A stretch of 64,000 nt of DNA from Armigeres subalbatus (GCF_024139115.2 NC_085140.1:334425953-334489952); one strand, 5' to 3'; counted from the first letter of the stretch, positions 46,189-57,775 are shown. Notes: generated by a model not told the origin, from the sequence alone. Program-made: numbers and translations.

Positions 46189-49100
46189 AATTAAACCAAC
46201 ATAAGTCAGCAATTTCCAATACTTTTTTTTCTTTATTATTGAGTTTTTCAGCCCGGGACTGGTTCACCTCAGAACATCCAAGACTTTGGAAGTATAATGC
46301 AGAACGTCGATGGCATAACAAAGAGTGCACTGCATCAAGCACATGTGGAAATTTACCTTTCTTCTGAGAGGCAAAAGGTTCGGTGCACCATTTTTGCCTC
46401 GGTTATTTTATTTGGGGCTCAACTTTAAAAAGCATCATAGAACTTCGCTGGCTTTGTCCACGGTTAGATTCCGAATACGTTGTAATCCACATAACTATTC
46501 CTTTATTAGCGTGTGGAGTTTCTGAGTTGCTTAAATTAGGAATTAGGTCACCAATAACAAATGTAGGCTTCTATTACGAGAAGAGGAGACTATAAAAAGG
46601 AATTTAACAAGTACCAAACATATAAAAAAAAGGGGAAAAATATCTGATATCGCATTCCCTTAACAATGAATGCAACACACGACTGAAAAGTTTCCTCACT
46701 GCCAGCTATTTCATAATATTTAATCATTGCAACAAAATAAACGAAATTTCATCAGCGCCATTAGCGTCCAATCAGTCAAACAAATGAATTATATTTGTCT
46801 ACTTTTTAAACAAGAAGCAACCTTTTTTACACATCCGCCCACTGAGCGCTGTTTTCCAGTAAATTTCCGGCGTTTGTGGAACGGTGCTTGTTGTTTTACC
46901 TGGGAGCACACAATTTCACTCAACACAGTGCCGATAAAAATTATAGAAACGCTAACTTTGTAGCTATCTTAGTATTTTGTATTTCAAGATGTGTTTGTTT
47001 CGAAATAGAGTGAATCCTGAAATTGCCCTTTTATTTTAATTATGAAATTATTAATAACAAAAGCCCCCAAAATTATACTTTTTCCAGTCGGCACTGTACT
47101 TTTTTATTCTCTGCAAAACTTTGGCGAATTGTGGTTACCGGTGTGGTTTATCTGTTGGAGCACTCGGATGGTTTATTTCGTTTGCTAGCTTGCTGTTGCC
47201 ACTGACCTTTTTTCACCACGCAGTTGTTGCTGGCCCCGAATAAAGAGACCAAACATTTTCCTAACAAGTTTATTTGCGGTTCCAATTTGGACGTAACCTT
47301 GACTTTGTGCAGAATTTCCGCTGGCACTTGAGCGTAATTCCATTTAGGTTGAGTGTTTCATCATCTGAAATTTTTCATTCTCTTCTGCTTCCAGGTAAGG
47401 AGCGGCACTCCCAACGGCGACCGTCTACTGTGTGTACGATCTACAAGAATCAGTAAGTTCCCTCGGCCCACGACAATGATGGGCCACAACTTCTTCTAAC
47501 AACGCAACAACATTGCCGCCGCCACGGCCGACAAAAACGCTAAACGAATCATATTTTATAAAATACGCCCCCCTATCAAGATTCTGATACCCCATCATCC
47601 GGGAGAGTGATGCTCATGATTGCCGGTCGTATCGCATCGTTAGCGTCAAGCGTTGTTGGTTGTTTGGTGCTAATCCGAGAGTGCGGGCCCAACGGTGCCC
47701 GTCCTCCTGGCCGTCCATCATCCATCACATGGCGGTTCAGGGTATGCGATGAAACAAAATCAGTACACGGACGAAACAAAATCAGATGGCTCGAAATATA
47801 ATGTCCATCTATTATGGTTGGTCTACTTAACTTTCCCGTACACCATAATCGACACAATTCAGATGATTTCGAAATTAATCCAAAAATTCAAATTAAATTG
47901 GAAGAGTTTTTTAGCTAGAAAGTATTGCTTCCAATACTTGAGCTGATGCTAATTCATTTCGTAAATTGAATGTTACTTGCAATATTTAGAATATTTGTTG
48001 TTGTTCGTATCAACCCGAAGTAAAATCCCGCACCACATACCTCAACGCCGGTGCTCGACTGTAAAGCACCAGAAGGAAGGCGGACGCAACGTCAATGTTG
48101 GGCGGATCTCCGCCTTTTAGCATATAAAAACATTTCGATTGCATTGTGTACGGAGCTATAATGCTCGTTGCCTGTCCGACGACGATTACTGCCACTTGTA
48201 GACATTTATTTAGTCACTGATTATCATTTGTCACTGAGCGCCGCCGCCATCGCCATCAATGAACGGAACGGTTTTCTTGTTCTCAGTTGAAGTTGAACCC
48301 CGCACACACAAGGTATTGACATTTCCTAAGGGCATGGGTGCGTGCGACGACCTACGACCGTTTGCCCTCCAACAGAAGAAGCTTGTAATGGTGGGTCTAA
48401 TTGATGATGTTGAAAGAGCCTGAAGCTAAAGGTTGGGAAATTTAGGCACTACACTCCACCGAAAGACCAATCCGACCACAATGTGCAACCACATGGCCAT
48501 CCGGTCGATTGCCGAAACCCAATTAAAACTGTGCTGAACTGAGGCACTGCCAGTTCTCCTCTGCCGGATTGAGAATTCGGATGCCGGTATGCCTCTAATA
48601 ATGCACCACCGCAAATGCAACCGCTCTCCGAAAATGACCACCCCGGAACTTTGGGGACGCAAAGAGGATATGGGTTTTAGCATCATTGTTGTTGTTGCTG
48701 GTGGTGATGAAAATTGCCAATAGGCGGATGTTCGCATCGATACGAATTGGATTGTGTGCGGACGGGGATTGCTGGTAGTCTGGAGGGCGAACTCATAGTG
48801 TACTAACGTACATACGTAGCAGGCTCGCAGGATCTGGGTGATAATAAATTGGTCAGCTCCGGAATAAATGAACGTTTCATGTGGCTAACCACAACATATG
48901 TCCTTGTTATGTTGTGGCGACGATGAGTCCTTGTGGGGCACGAAGCACAGTGAGAAGTACACTGACGACTCATTATTTAGTGGTGCAATGGTGTGATAAA
49001 ATGCTTCATCAACAATATAAAGCTTTAAGCTCTGTAGTATATGTATATGTAGTATATGCATCAATGATCGTCTTCGCATATTAAAATTTTCCGAACTTCA

Positions 49101-49426
49101 AAAACCAGCCTACAATTGATTTCGGTCATGCAATCATGAATTGAACTTATCAGGTTCGGCAACCTCAATCTTGCATCCGAATCCGAAAAGCATTAACAAT
49201 CTTCTTCGCATATCAAATCTCTCAAGTTAGTACTCCGAAAATCAATCAACAGTTGATTTCAAACATGCAATCATGGACAGAACTCATCAGGCTCTACAAC
49301 GCCAATCTTTTATCCGAATCAGAAAAAACGTCAATGATCTACTTCGCATATCAAATATTACATTTTCGAATTGCAAATCGGCCATGCATAATGGAAATAA
49401 CTTGTCAGGCCCACCATATTTATCTG
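46189..49426. other. no gene recognised
   Basis: No domain-bearing frame is present. Sequence complexity is higher than in the repeat regions, particularly 47080-47560 and 48000-48800, so parts may be single-copy intron or intergenic DNA. The splice-signal cluster at 47375-47455 is listed separately. Confidence 0.4.
47375..47458 (+). promoter_or_regulatory. candidate recursive splice site with following donor
   Basis: A strong pyrimidine tract, CATTCTCTTCTGCTTCCAG (47376-47394), is directly followed by GTAAGG (47395-47400). This places an acceptor and a donor back to back, the form of a ratcheting point in long insect introns. A second donor-like TCAGTAAGTT has its GT at 47453-47454, 58 bp downstream, as expected if a short exon is first defined. 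The alternative is an ordinary 58-bp exon (47395-47452) that is open in two phases. Confidence 0.35.
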
Positions 49427-49640
49427 ACCACCGCCTTTTCTATCGGGGTCTCTTATTCATCACACCACTGTTTTTTCCATCGGGGTCTCTTATTCATCAC
49501 ACCACCGCCTTTTCCATCGGGGTCTCTTATTCATCAGACCACCGCCTTTTCCATCGGGGTCTCTTATTCATCAGACCACCGCCTTTTCTATCGGGGTCCC
49601 AAATTGTCGACATCCGTCTTTTCCATCGGAGTCCAGACTC
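49427..49640. repeat. 37-bp tandem repeat, five units
   Basis: ACCACCGCCTTTTCCATCGG followed by GGTCTCTTATTCATCAG (37 bp) starts at 49427, 49464, 49501, 49538 and 49575, with a decayed sixth unit to about 49640. Units differ at one to four positions. Two overlapping plus frames of more than 140 codons cross it and are repeat-driven. Confidence 0.93.
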
Positions 49641-49759
49641 TATCAAAGCTTTTAAGTTTTACTCACAAGTTTCCATCGTAGATTCGGCATCTACCGTCCA
49701 CGCCATTGTCGTAATCTGACGTTTCGCCTAGCTACTCCTCCTCCGCGTCACCAACCACT

Positions 49760-50030
49760 GAAGCGACTCTCACGCTTCGACTGATGGGGGGCGGTGCCAC
49801 CCGCTTAGCCGGTCCTCCGAAGGGCTCCTACGCTCAGGTAATAGAGCGGAGCTGCTCCTCCAGGCGGCTCCCACGCTCAAATAATAGAGCGGAGCTGGTC
49901 CACACGTCGGCTCCCACGCTTCGACTGACGGGGGCGGTGCCACCCGCTTGCCCGGATCGAAGCGGAGCTGGTCCTCCAGGCGGCTCCCACGCTCTGCCGA
50001 ATAGAGCGGAGCTGTGGCTGCCTGTTCCGC
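49760..50030. repeat. GC-rich tandem array
   Basis: The phrases GGCTCCCACGCT, AGAGCGGAGCTG, GGTCCTCCAGGCGG and GGGGCGGTGCCACCCGCTT are repeated in alternating order. Two types of sub-unit are interleaved (about 45-60 bp each). GC content is far above that of the neighbours. Frames on both strands stay open over it, probably because of composition. Confidence 0.8.
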
Positions 50031-50041
50031 GTCCGTCGAAA

Positions 50042-50077
50042 AAGTGACGAGTTCACTGTCATGCATGCGCTTTTATA
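50042..50077 (-). promoter_or_regulatory. TATA/initiator core promoter, minus strand
   Basis: TATAAAAG reads on minus from 50077 to 50070. GTCACTT has its A at 50045, placing TATA at about -32. The spacing and bases between (GCGCATGCATGAC...GAACTCGTCAC) resemble the minus-strand promoter at 56622-56658. Transcription would enter the GC-rich array at 49760-50030. Confidence 0.4.
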
Positions 50078-50089
50078 CTCGAAGAACAT

Positions 50090-50814
50090 GTACTGTTAGC
50101 GATGCGGTAGTCGTACGTCATTTCGTTTATTTTGCTTTCAATTTGAGCATTGTATGCAGTTCAGCAAAATAGGTTTTAGATTCGAATGCAGGTGGTCCGT
50201 TTTTTTTTTGTAAATAATTTAAAGAATCATTATTTCGTTTTTAATTTAATTTTTTTTTTTATTTCTTGGTTAATATTTTTAAAGATACAGAATTTTCATT
50301 CACGCTGTTACATACATATACTACAAGCCGCTACTACCACAATACCTTGTATCGATGCTTCGCCTCCATTATGTTTAATATTCTAATGTGATAAATCTGA
50401 CAAGAGTGAAGAGGTGAAAAAATCATAGTTGCAATTTTTCGATACAGCAAATTGATCGATGTGAATGCCTTAAAGAGAAATATAGTGTTAGACCTAGTGT
50501 TAGACGGTCACCAGACGACAGTAAACGTGATGGGTTCTTGCAGAACTTTTTCAAACTTTTTCGAAAAAATATAAGCGTGACCGCTTTTTTTCAACATGGA
50601 GAATAGGGATACTGAGTTTAGATTCATAATACAAACATTAAAGCACCTTCTTGTGTTTGAAGGACTTCAAAAAGGCATTCTTTATAATATTTTATTAAAT
50701 AAATTATTTTCAATCGGAAGCGAGGGATAGATCTTATAAATGAGCACATTATAGTCCAATTTTGATGTAAACAACGTCTAAAGGGATGGCTCAGATACAG
50801 GGTGTAAAATGAAA
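50090..50814. other. no gene recognised
   Basis: AT-rich sequence. TAGTGTTAGAC is duplicated near 50482-50505. No gene is seen. Confidence 0.4.
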
Positions 50815-50960
50815 ATTTCAAAATTGGGGACCGTCACGAAATTATGTGAGATTTTGAACGTTAATAGCGCCTTTATCTTTCGATGGATGGATTGAGATTT
50901 ATGTATCAATCGACTTGGTAACTGTCCAGCAATTTTCCATGACCATTGAAACTATTGATT
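50815..50960 (+). repeat. dispersed repeat with GGGGACCGTCACGAAA motif, copy 3
   Basis: GGGGACCGTCACGAAATTATG at about 50826 is followed by GTTAATAGCGCC, TTTATCTTTCGATGGATGG and ATTTATGTATCAATCGACT. The last part matches the minus-strand copy at 56690-56880 closely. Confidence 0.7.
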
Positions 50961-51359
50961 GTTAACGTTAAATAATTGAAAATTCGAATTCTTTACAAAC
51001 CCAGTAAAAAATTCAGAGTGTCGTTTCGACTGCTGTCTGGTGCGGTTGGTTCTTGCGCTCTACTTTTGTGCGATTCGCACAAAAAGTTAAACAATAGAAC
51101 CAGAGCTATGACCGCTGTCAAAGTAAAAGTGTAGTACTGTTTAGTGTTTATGAAAAAGTGCAACCGATGCTGGACATTTTCGTGTAAGCAAGGGGTGATT
51201 GATTATTAACAAGGACAATGCCCTTGCTAATAATTCGTTAAAGTTTGACTGATGGACATAACTATTCGTCATATTAATTTTGCAACTGCACAAAGATGAT
51301 CCGCATAAGGGCAATTCTAGACAAACATTTCAAAAGGACGGTCAAGCCAATTTTTATTC

Positions 51360-51840
51360 TTTCCAGTTCTTTATGTATAAAGCTATGTTCGCTTTAAAAA
51401 TCAACTGAGACCCATAGTGTTATATACCTATCGACTCAGTTCAACGAATTTAGAGTGATGTCTGTGCGTGTGTGTATATATGTGTATGCATGTATGTATG
51501 TATGTGTGAATGTATGTGTGTGTATGTGCGCAAAACTTTGCCAATTTTTCTGGCACTTATGCTTAACCGATTTGATTGTATCAAGTTGCATTCAACTAGA
51601 AATCCTGTCCCATTGTTTCCTATTGAGCATTGATCGGGTCGTTCTATGGGATGAAAAGTTATGGCCAGAATTAATGTGTGCCTTTCTCGTATACTAAGTA
51701 CAAGTGAAGTCTACATATTCGCTTCAAAAACAAAACTTTTATAGGAGGGCCCAAAGACCCATAGTGTTACAATCGACTCAGTTCGACGAATTGAGGTGAT
51801 GTCTAGATGTCTATGTGTGTATCTTTATATGAATGTACAG
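51360..51840. repeat. repeat with duplicated GACCCATAGTGTTA block and (GTAT)n
   Basis: AGACCCATAGTGTTA, CGACTCAGTTC and GTGATGTCT occur in the same order at 51408-51466 and 51747-51805. The first copy is followed by a (TGTA/TG)n microsatellite at 51468-51532. It is probably part of a common mosquito transposon, but no coding part is here. Confidence 0.6.
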
Positions 51841-51844
51841 TGAT

Positions 51845-52072
51845 CTGCATAATAAAAAGCCCACATTTTTAATACAAATTGGTCAACTTTGCAGATCTAG
51901 ATCTCAGTTGCCTGTGAACCAATTTTTCTGAAAGTTTGACTTGAATTTCACCATACCGATTCGACCATATTGATTCATAGTAATATACTAGATTTAGAGT
52001 AAAAAAATATTGGGGTAATACCAAAACGATTTTTTTTTTCAAAAAAATACAGGGAAGTCTCCCTAACTCGAT
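51845..52072. other. no gene recognised
   Basis: A short AT-rich spacer. Confidence 0.3.
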
Positions 52073-52276
52073 ATACACCCGATTCTTTTTTTACACGGGG
52101 GATGCGTTCCGTGTAAAAAAAGTTTTCAGTTCAAAATCTGAAAATCCGTGTAAAAAAAGATTCATGATTTCTAGACGAATCATGCAAAATAGAACAACTT
52201 TGCAAAAATTTTGTATGTGATTTTTTTTTTACACGGCTGTGTAAAAAAAATCCGTGTAAAACAGAATCGGGTGTAT
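52073..52276. mobile_element. 204-bp palindromic MITE with ACACGG runs
   Basis: The tips ATACACCCGATTCT and its complement at the right end are identical. Internally, TTTTTTTACACGG and CCGTGTAAAAAAA alternate in both orientations (about 52090, 52110, 52150, 52225, 52245), so the element can fold in several registers. Confidence 0.75.
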
Positions 52277-52769
52277 TCCCTTACGAGATGAAATTCAAAG
52301 TCCTTCGAATCTAGCATAGGGCTATCCATAAACCGCGTAAATTCTTGTGGGGATAGGTGGTTTAAAAAAGTCTACATTTGTCTATGCAGGGAGACGGAGG
52401 GCAAGAGTCTATGTAGACTTTTATTTATTTTTTTGCAGACACCTGGACTTGAGGGTACAGGAGTCCAAAAGAAATCAGATATATACGCTGGTCTGAAAAT
52501 TGGCGGCGGCTTTCATGGCTTCACCCCGAAAGCCACTGTAACCAGCGATTTATTGCATTCATTCCTTTAAACTTTACTTCATATGATTTTATGAAGTTTT
52601 TTGCATAACGGAAGAATATTTTCAATTTCTCTAAAAAAATATTTGGAATTGTACTTAAGTAATAAGCACTATTTAGTTTATAAAGAGGACACTTTGTATT
52701 GTCGATGTTTAAACTTGAAACATGCCGATTTGCATTTTTTTACAAACTGTCAATTTTACTTACTGCCAT

Positions 52770-53339
52770 CGGGGGTGACAATGGGTCTGGGGGGTGAAAA
52801 TGGGTCATCGGGCACAACGGAAATGTGTAGGTCATAGAGCAAAATCGTTCAAAAAGGTCTCTTATATTTTAGTCTGATTGCCCTCAGATATCTATTCTTC
52901 AAGCATTCTTGAATTAGTTAAAACCAAGGATGTTAACGATCATTCAGTAATTTGCGTTCGATCATTTAGTAGTTTGTCAATAACACATTCCAGAAGCTGA
53001 ATTTCAAAATATGTTGTATGGTGGACTTCTAGTGCGAAGGTTTTTCTACAACTTTGCCTAATGGTTCGTTATTAGAATTCAACTAATAACGGAGTTAGAG
53101 CGCTAGTTGCAGTAACTTAAACTAAACGATTGGAATTTTGTTATCATTTAGTCTAAGTAACTGAAACTAAAGCTATAACTCCGTTACTAGTTACCATACA
53201 ACATATTTTGAAATTCAGCTTCTGGAATGTGTTATTGGCAAACTACTAAATGATCGAACGCAAATTACTGAATGATCGTTATCATCCATGGTTAAAATAG
53301 TGACCCATTCTCACCCCATTTGACCCATTGTCACCCCCG
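52770..53339. mobile_element. fold-back MITE with two-part arms
   Basis: The outer arms (CGGGGGTGACAATGGGTC, about 40 bp; 52770-52810 and 53300-53339) and the inner arms (about 95 bp; 52927-53020 and 53194-53289) are inverted repeats. The inner arms, with GATCATTCAGTAATTTGCG and CAGAAGCTGAATTTC, are almost perfect. Between outer and inner arms on the left are about 115 bp without a partner. The inner hairpin may therefore be a separate MITE inserted in the outer one. Confidence 0.85.
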
Positions 53340-53559
53340 ACGACGGTATATATAAAAATTCTTTTGGGAGTCTTATTTTGATAGAAGCTTTGACAAAAGG
53401 CGCCATTTTGTTGGATTTAAACTGTTTTATCTCTTTTCAAAATAACAGTTGATTTCAAAGGAAATACTTTTGAATTTTGAAGGAAACTCTTTGGAAGCTA
53501 CACAGGAAATTCTCCGGAAATTCCGCAGGAGTGTTTTTGAATTTTTCTTTACAATTTAT

Positions 53560-53905
53560 TGCCGGGATTGCAAATGACAAACGTGACAGATTTTAAACAG
53601 CGACGCAACAATGCAAAATTGTAGACTTCGGTGACTCACACTTCTCGGAGGACTCGAATCCACCGGATATTCCATTTTTAAAGACATAATCACCGTCTTC
53701 GACCAGAGGTCGCACAGACTGAACAGAACACTTAACACCTATCATGAGACAACGGACAGGGCACATAATACCCAGTGGATCAGTGGAGATTTGTTCGATT
53801 ACGAAAAGTTTCCTGTTTACCGGGGCGGGAATCGATCCCACACTCCATAGAACATGCGTCTAGACGATTGACGTCACTAAAAGCACGGCCGCGAAGCCCA
53901 CATTA
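53560..53905 (-). mobile_element. tRNA-derived SINE
   Basis: On the minus strand GCGGCCGTGCTTTTAGTGAC (about 53893-53874) looks like an A-box region. GGGATCGATTCCCGCCCCGG (about 53842-53823) is a good B box, and ACGTCAATCGTCTAGACGCAT lies between them as in a tRNA. The body continues through CGTAATCGAACAAATCTCC to about 53560. It is distinct from the other two SINEs in the window. Confidence 0.65.
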
Positions 53906-54339
53906 GTTGATTAATAGGAGAATTTCGATGTCAGTAGCCGTGGACAGATGATCCTCTTTAAGGTGATTATACGATCAAGCCATGTAATGAATTTTAAATT
54001 CACCACTCGGTTTTCTACTCCTAGTATCAAAAGTTCAAATCTAGCGTAATATTTTTCGTACAATGCTGAAATAAAAGTCGATTGTTTAGCATCAGTAAGC
54101 AAACGTTCTACGAATGTTTCTTCCTCATGGGCGTTGTGGTTCTCTCAGTTCGTGTACTTGAAAAATCACCAGAAAATGCACGTGGTTTCCAAGATGGCCG
54201 ATTTGTGGGTTCGTTGTATAACCACCTTAAATTGATTTCTGTTCTGCTGAATTTGGTTTAGTTTGATTGTAGTCTGTTTGAAATTTGATCTCTGATGTAA
54301 TGTTTTTATACTGAAGTAGATTTTACTTAGCTCGTGATT

Positions 54340-55055
54340 ACTTACTTGATACTTGATGGGCTACAGCTCTTCGATGAACCTACGCCGAATGGAGTATCTT
54401 TCTTCACTGGACTCGATCCTGGGCCAATCGCTTCCAGTCGCCCTGAACATTGAGCGCCCTTAGGTCCTCTTCAACTGCAAAAAGCCATCATTCCGGGTTC
54501 TCTACTAAATATTATCTTCGCGTGACGTTCTTCCGGCATACGAACAACGTGACCAGCCCGCCGTAGTCTGCCGTGTTGTATAAGCTTAACAATGTCCAGC
54601 CCTTCACATACCTGGTATAACTCGAGATTCATACGACGCTGCCAGATGCCATTCTACTGTTTACCGCTGAATATTGTCCGCAGCACCTTGCGCTCAAACA
54701 CTCCGAAAGCTCTCCGATCAGCCTCCTTTAACGTCCATGTTTCGTGGCCGTATAAAGCCACCGGAAGAATCAGAGTAGTATACAGCGCGAGTTTTGTTTT
54801 CGTTTGCAGACTACGGGACTTAAGCTGGTTACGAAGTCCGTAATAAGCCCTATTTGCAGATGCAATACGCCGTTTCACCTCGCGGGTAACATCATTATCG
54901 CACGTCACTACCACTTTAAATTTTCCACCATCCAGCACCATTTCACTACCACCACCACTAATGCACCCACGTTGATTGCCAGCGACCATATACTTCGTTT
55001 TGCTGGTATTGATCGTGTGTCCTGTCTCCCTCTTAAAAGGCACAAAAGCCTCTTC
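54340..55055 (-). mobile_element. RTE-clade LINE, 5'-truncated
   Basis: The frame 55043-54654 encodes the RTE thumb: HTINTSKTKYMVAGNQRG, DNDVTREVKRRIASANRAYY, LALYTTLILPVALYGHETW, DRRAFGVFERKVLRTIF. After a stop or shift near 54655 the C-terminus continues through RMNLELYQV and GRLRRAGHVVRMPE-like sequence (54640-54530). The 3' end is near 54340. The catalytic region upstream is missing. Confidence 0.8.
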
Positions 55056-56621
55056 TCGTGATTAGTCTCCTCATTACTTCGTAACGCTCAGCACATATCT
55101 GCCGCACGTTTAATGAAGTAAGTCACGTGTTTGATTTTAATATTAGTAAAGAGGCCTATAAGTCAAGAATACAAAACCTAGTATAGCTAAGAAACATCTG
55201 TACAACTTTACGTTGAAGATTGAAATAAATAAATATGATATATTGTATAATTTAGAGAAGTCTACGTAGAGGGAGGGATGAGGGGTTTCGGAAAAGTCTA
55301 CGAATGTCTAGTAGGGAGAAGGGAAGTTTAAAAATGTGAAAATTGAGTCTTCATGGCTTATGGACAGCCCCATATTGCATTCCCTCCATGCGCATGATAT
55401 AGACGAATGCTGTTTTGCGGACCGGGTGATGTGGCCGAATGCCGTTTGACCGAATGGTTTTAAAAAAAAAAACAATGGGTAATGTTTTAAACATAACCGC
55501 CAAAAGACGTAGGACTTGTATGAACGTAACGTATTTATGTATAACTTTTGAATCTATGGGGCTAACTATTAAGCTCTTATTTACTCTAGCAAATGTAGGG
55601 CATTTATAGATTTCTTCTTGAAAAATTCTATTATTAAAATTTTCAAACTTGAGCCAAATGTGCTATGTTATGGGAACTGTCCCGTTTTCCTTTTTATCGC
55701 CAAACAAAGAAATACAGCACCAATTTCGTTGCTTCCTATTGCTAACATACTGCTGAATGAACTTATAAAATAATAAAAAATCTCGAAATTAAAGATTAAA
55801 AAAAAGTTACCTTACTAAAATAAAAAAGGCTCTGCTAATACGTCAACGAAAAATTATTTAATGTTGAGGATTTAAACTCGAGTTTAAGTCAAGTTTAATG
55901 ATATAATTTTTTAGAAAAATAAAGCCAAAGTAGTAACCTGTAAAATAATGTCTAATAAAATATTGATCTGGAAATTAATTTTGGCGAATTTTTTAAAAAC
56001 ATTTACATGCAAATACGGCAAAATTTACGAATCTCAAATGGATATCAGCACCATTGGTGATTATGCATAATTTAAATGCCAATGTCTTCTACGATTGAAT
56101 GAAAGTAATTATCTCTAATCAATTTTCATCAGCGTAATTGAATTTTTTGCTGAGGAATCAGAACTGTTTAATATAACCCTGTTTGAATGTACGTGTGGTT
56201 TAGTACCAATCACAACTTAACATATGGTCAGTCATATGTCATGACTCGTTCCCATCCTGGGATGATGTGGATTATGAAACCAATGACTTTTCCCTGGATG
56301 AACAGACCAAATCTCTCTGGGCTAATTTTATTCTTCTTCATCCACCACCGCTGCCATCGCAGCCTCAGCCATCATCGGCCTTTAGCCGTGAGCTCCGAGC
56401 GATGCGATGGGCGATTGCATCGATCGCAACCGACACCACTGCATCCGACCATCATCAAGCATAGAACGACAAAAAATGCGTCCTCTTCTTTCATGCATAC
56501 TCGCAGACCCACCGGCAGCTCTCCCACTGGCGACTGCATGCTGTGTACGTTAGCACTGCAAACGAATGAGAAAAAATGGGCGAGCAAAAAGCACGTCAGT
56601 ACCCGCTGCTGTCAAAAACCG

Positions 56622-56658
56622 AAATGACTCGCATTCGGCATGCACAGCTTCTTTTATA
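56622..56658 (-). promoter_or_regulatory. TATA/initiator core promoter, minus strand
   Basis: On minus, TATAAAAG begins at 56658 and TCATTT has its A at 56625, a spacing of 33 bp. The initiator matches the insect TCAKTY consensus. The intervening AAGCTGTGCATGCCGAATGCG resembles the promoter at 50042-50077. Downstream on minus, frames of about 70-140 codons exist but show no known domain. Confidence 0.45.
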
Positions 56659-56689
56659 CACAAAGAAAATCTTACGGTGGACCCGAAGG

Positions 56690-56880
56690 CACGTGGCAAA
56701 TTGTTGGCAAATTGCTGGAGAGTGTCCGAGTCAATTGATATATAAATCTTAAAAATCCATCGAAAGATAAAGGCGCTAGTAAAGTTCGAAATCTTTCCTT
56801 CCAGCGTAACGCTCTCGATTTCCAAAAATTTAAATGACACCAGTATAGTAAAGAAAGACGTAAGTCCTACGTCAAAAAAC
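56690..56880 (-). repeat. dispersed repeat related to the GGGGACCGTCACG family, copy 4
   Basis: On minus the order is GACGTAGGACTTACGTC, AAATCGAGAGCG, TTTACTAGCGCCTTTATC, TTTCGATGGATTTTTAAG and ATATCAATTGACTCGG. It shares its middle with 50815-50960 and its start with 36446-36625, but the GGGGACC motif itself is replaced. The promoter at 56622-56658 lies just downstream. Confidence 0.6.
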
Positions 56881-57775
56881 TTAGATTGCGAGTAGTGAAA
56901 AGTAAGTGATGAGAGGTGAGTTAGGATTACATGAAGTAAAGAGCAAGAAGTGAGTAATGAGACATTTCTCACAGCTCATAAGAAATAAGACGTGAGCAGT
57001 AGGCAGTAAATTGAGAAATGAGAAGTAAAAAGATAATAAGTGAAACGTGAGAAGGAAAGATGAGAATTAAGATATGAGAAATGAGAAGAAGTAAGACGAA
57101 GGAAGTGAGAAGTAAGAAGTGTGAAGGGAGAAGTGTGAAGTGAGAAGGAAAAACGAGAAGTATGAAGTAAGAAATAAACAGTGAGAAATGATTAGTGAAA
57201 AGTGAGAAGTGGAAGTGGGATGTGGGATGTAACAAGGGTGCAACGAAAAGTGAAAAGTGACAAGTGAGAAATACGAAGTGCGAAGCGAAAGTTAGAAATG
57301 AAAGTTAAAAGTAAGATGAAAAGTGAGAAATGCGAAGTGGGAAGTGAAAAGTGAGAAATGAGTAATGAAAGCTGAGAAGTGAACGAAAAGTGAAAAGTGA
57401 CAAGTGAGAAATACGAAGTGCGAGGCGAAAGTTAGAAATGAAAATTAGAAGTAAGAGATGAAAAGTGAGAAATGCGAATTGAGAAATGAAAAGTGAGAAG
57501 AAAGAAGTGAGAAGCAAAAAGTAAGAATGGAAAGTGAGGGGCAGAAGTGAGAAGTGCGAAGTGAAAAGTGAGAAATGAACAGTGAGAAGTAAGAAGTGAA
57601 AGGTGAAAAGTGAAAAGTGAGAAGTGAGAAATAAGGAATAATAAGCGAGAAGTGAAAAGTGATCGCTACTTACTTCTCACTTGTTACTGCACACATCTCA
57701 CTACTCAGTACTCATTTCAATTTCCCTGTACATACTCACTTCTAACTACTCTGTGTTCACTTCGAACATCACAAA
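56880..57775. repeat. GAGAAGTGAAAAGTGAG-type tandem array
   Basis: About 780 bp of purine-rich, loosely 8-bp periodic GTGAGAAG/GTGAAAAG sequence on the plus strand ends in about 110 bp of the complementary, pyrimidine-rich version. Long strand asymmetry (almost no C on plus) is evident. Minus-strand frames rich in Leu, Phe and Ser are repeat artefacts. Confidence 0.85.

Larger units (their letters stand above)
52316..55374. mobile_element. 3.05-kb element, inverted tips and direct subterminal blocks, heavily nested
   Basis: The body 52319-55371 has inverted tips: GGGCTATCCATAAACC on the left and the complemented GGGCTGTCCATAAGCC on the right. ATA (or TA) is present on both sides. Subterminal sequences AAAAAGTCTACATTTGTCTA (52364-) and AAAAGTCTACGAATGTCTAG (55292-) are in direct orientation, each followed by GGGAGA and purine-rich sequence. 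This is the plan of 15435-18540 with a different sequence. The interior holds a fold-back MITE, a SINE and an RTE fragment, so little original sequence may remain. Confidence 0.65.

Noticed and set aside
51468..51532. (TGTA)n tract as a functional element
   Set aside because: It is an ordinary dinucleotide/tetranucleotide microsatellite inside a common repeat.
56187..56627. 146-codon frame inside the large fold-back
   Set aside because: No domain is recognised. An overlapping frame in another phase is also open, and the region is repeat-derived.
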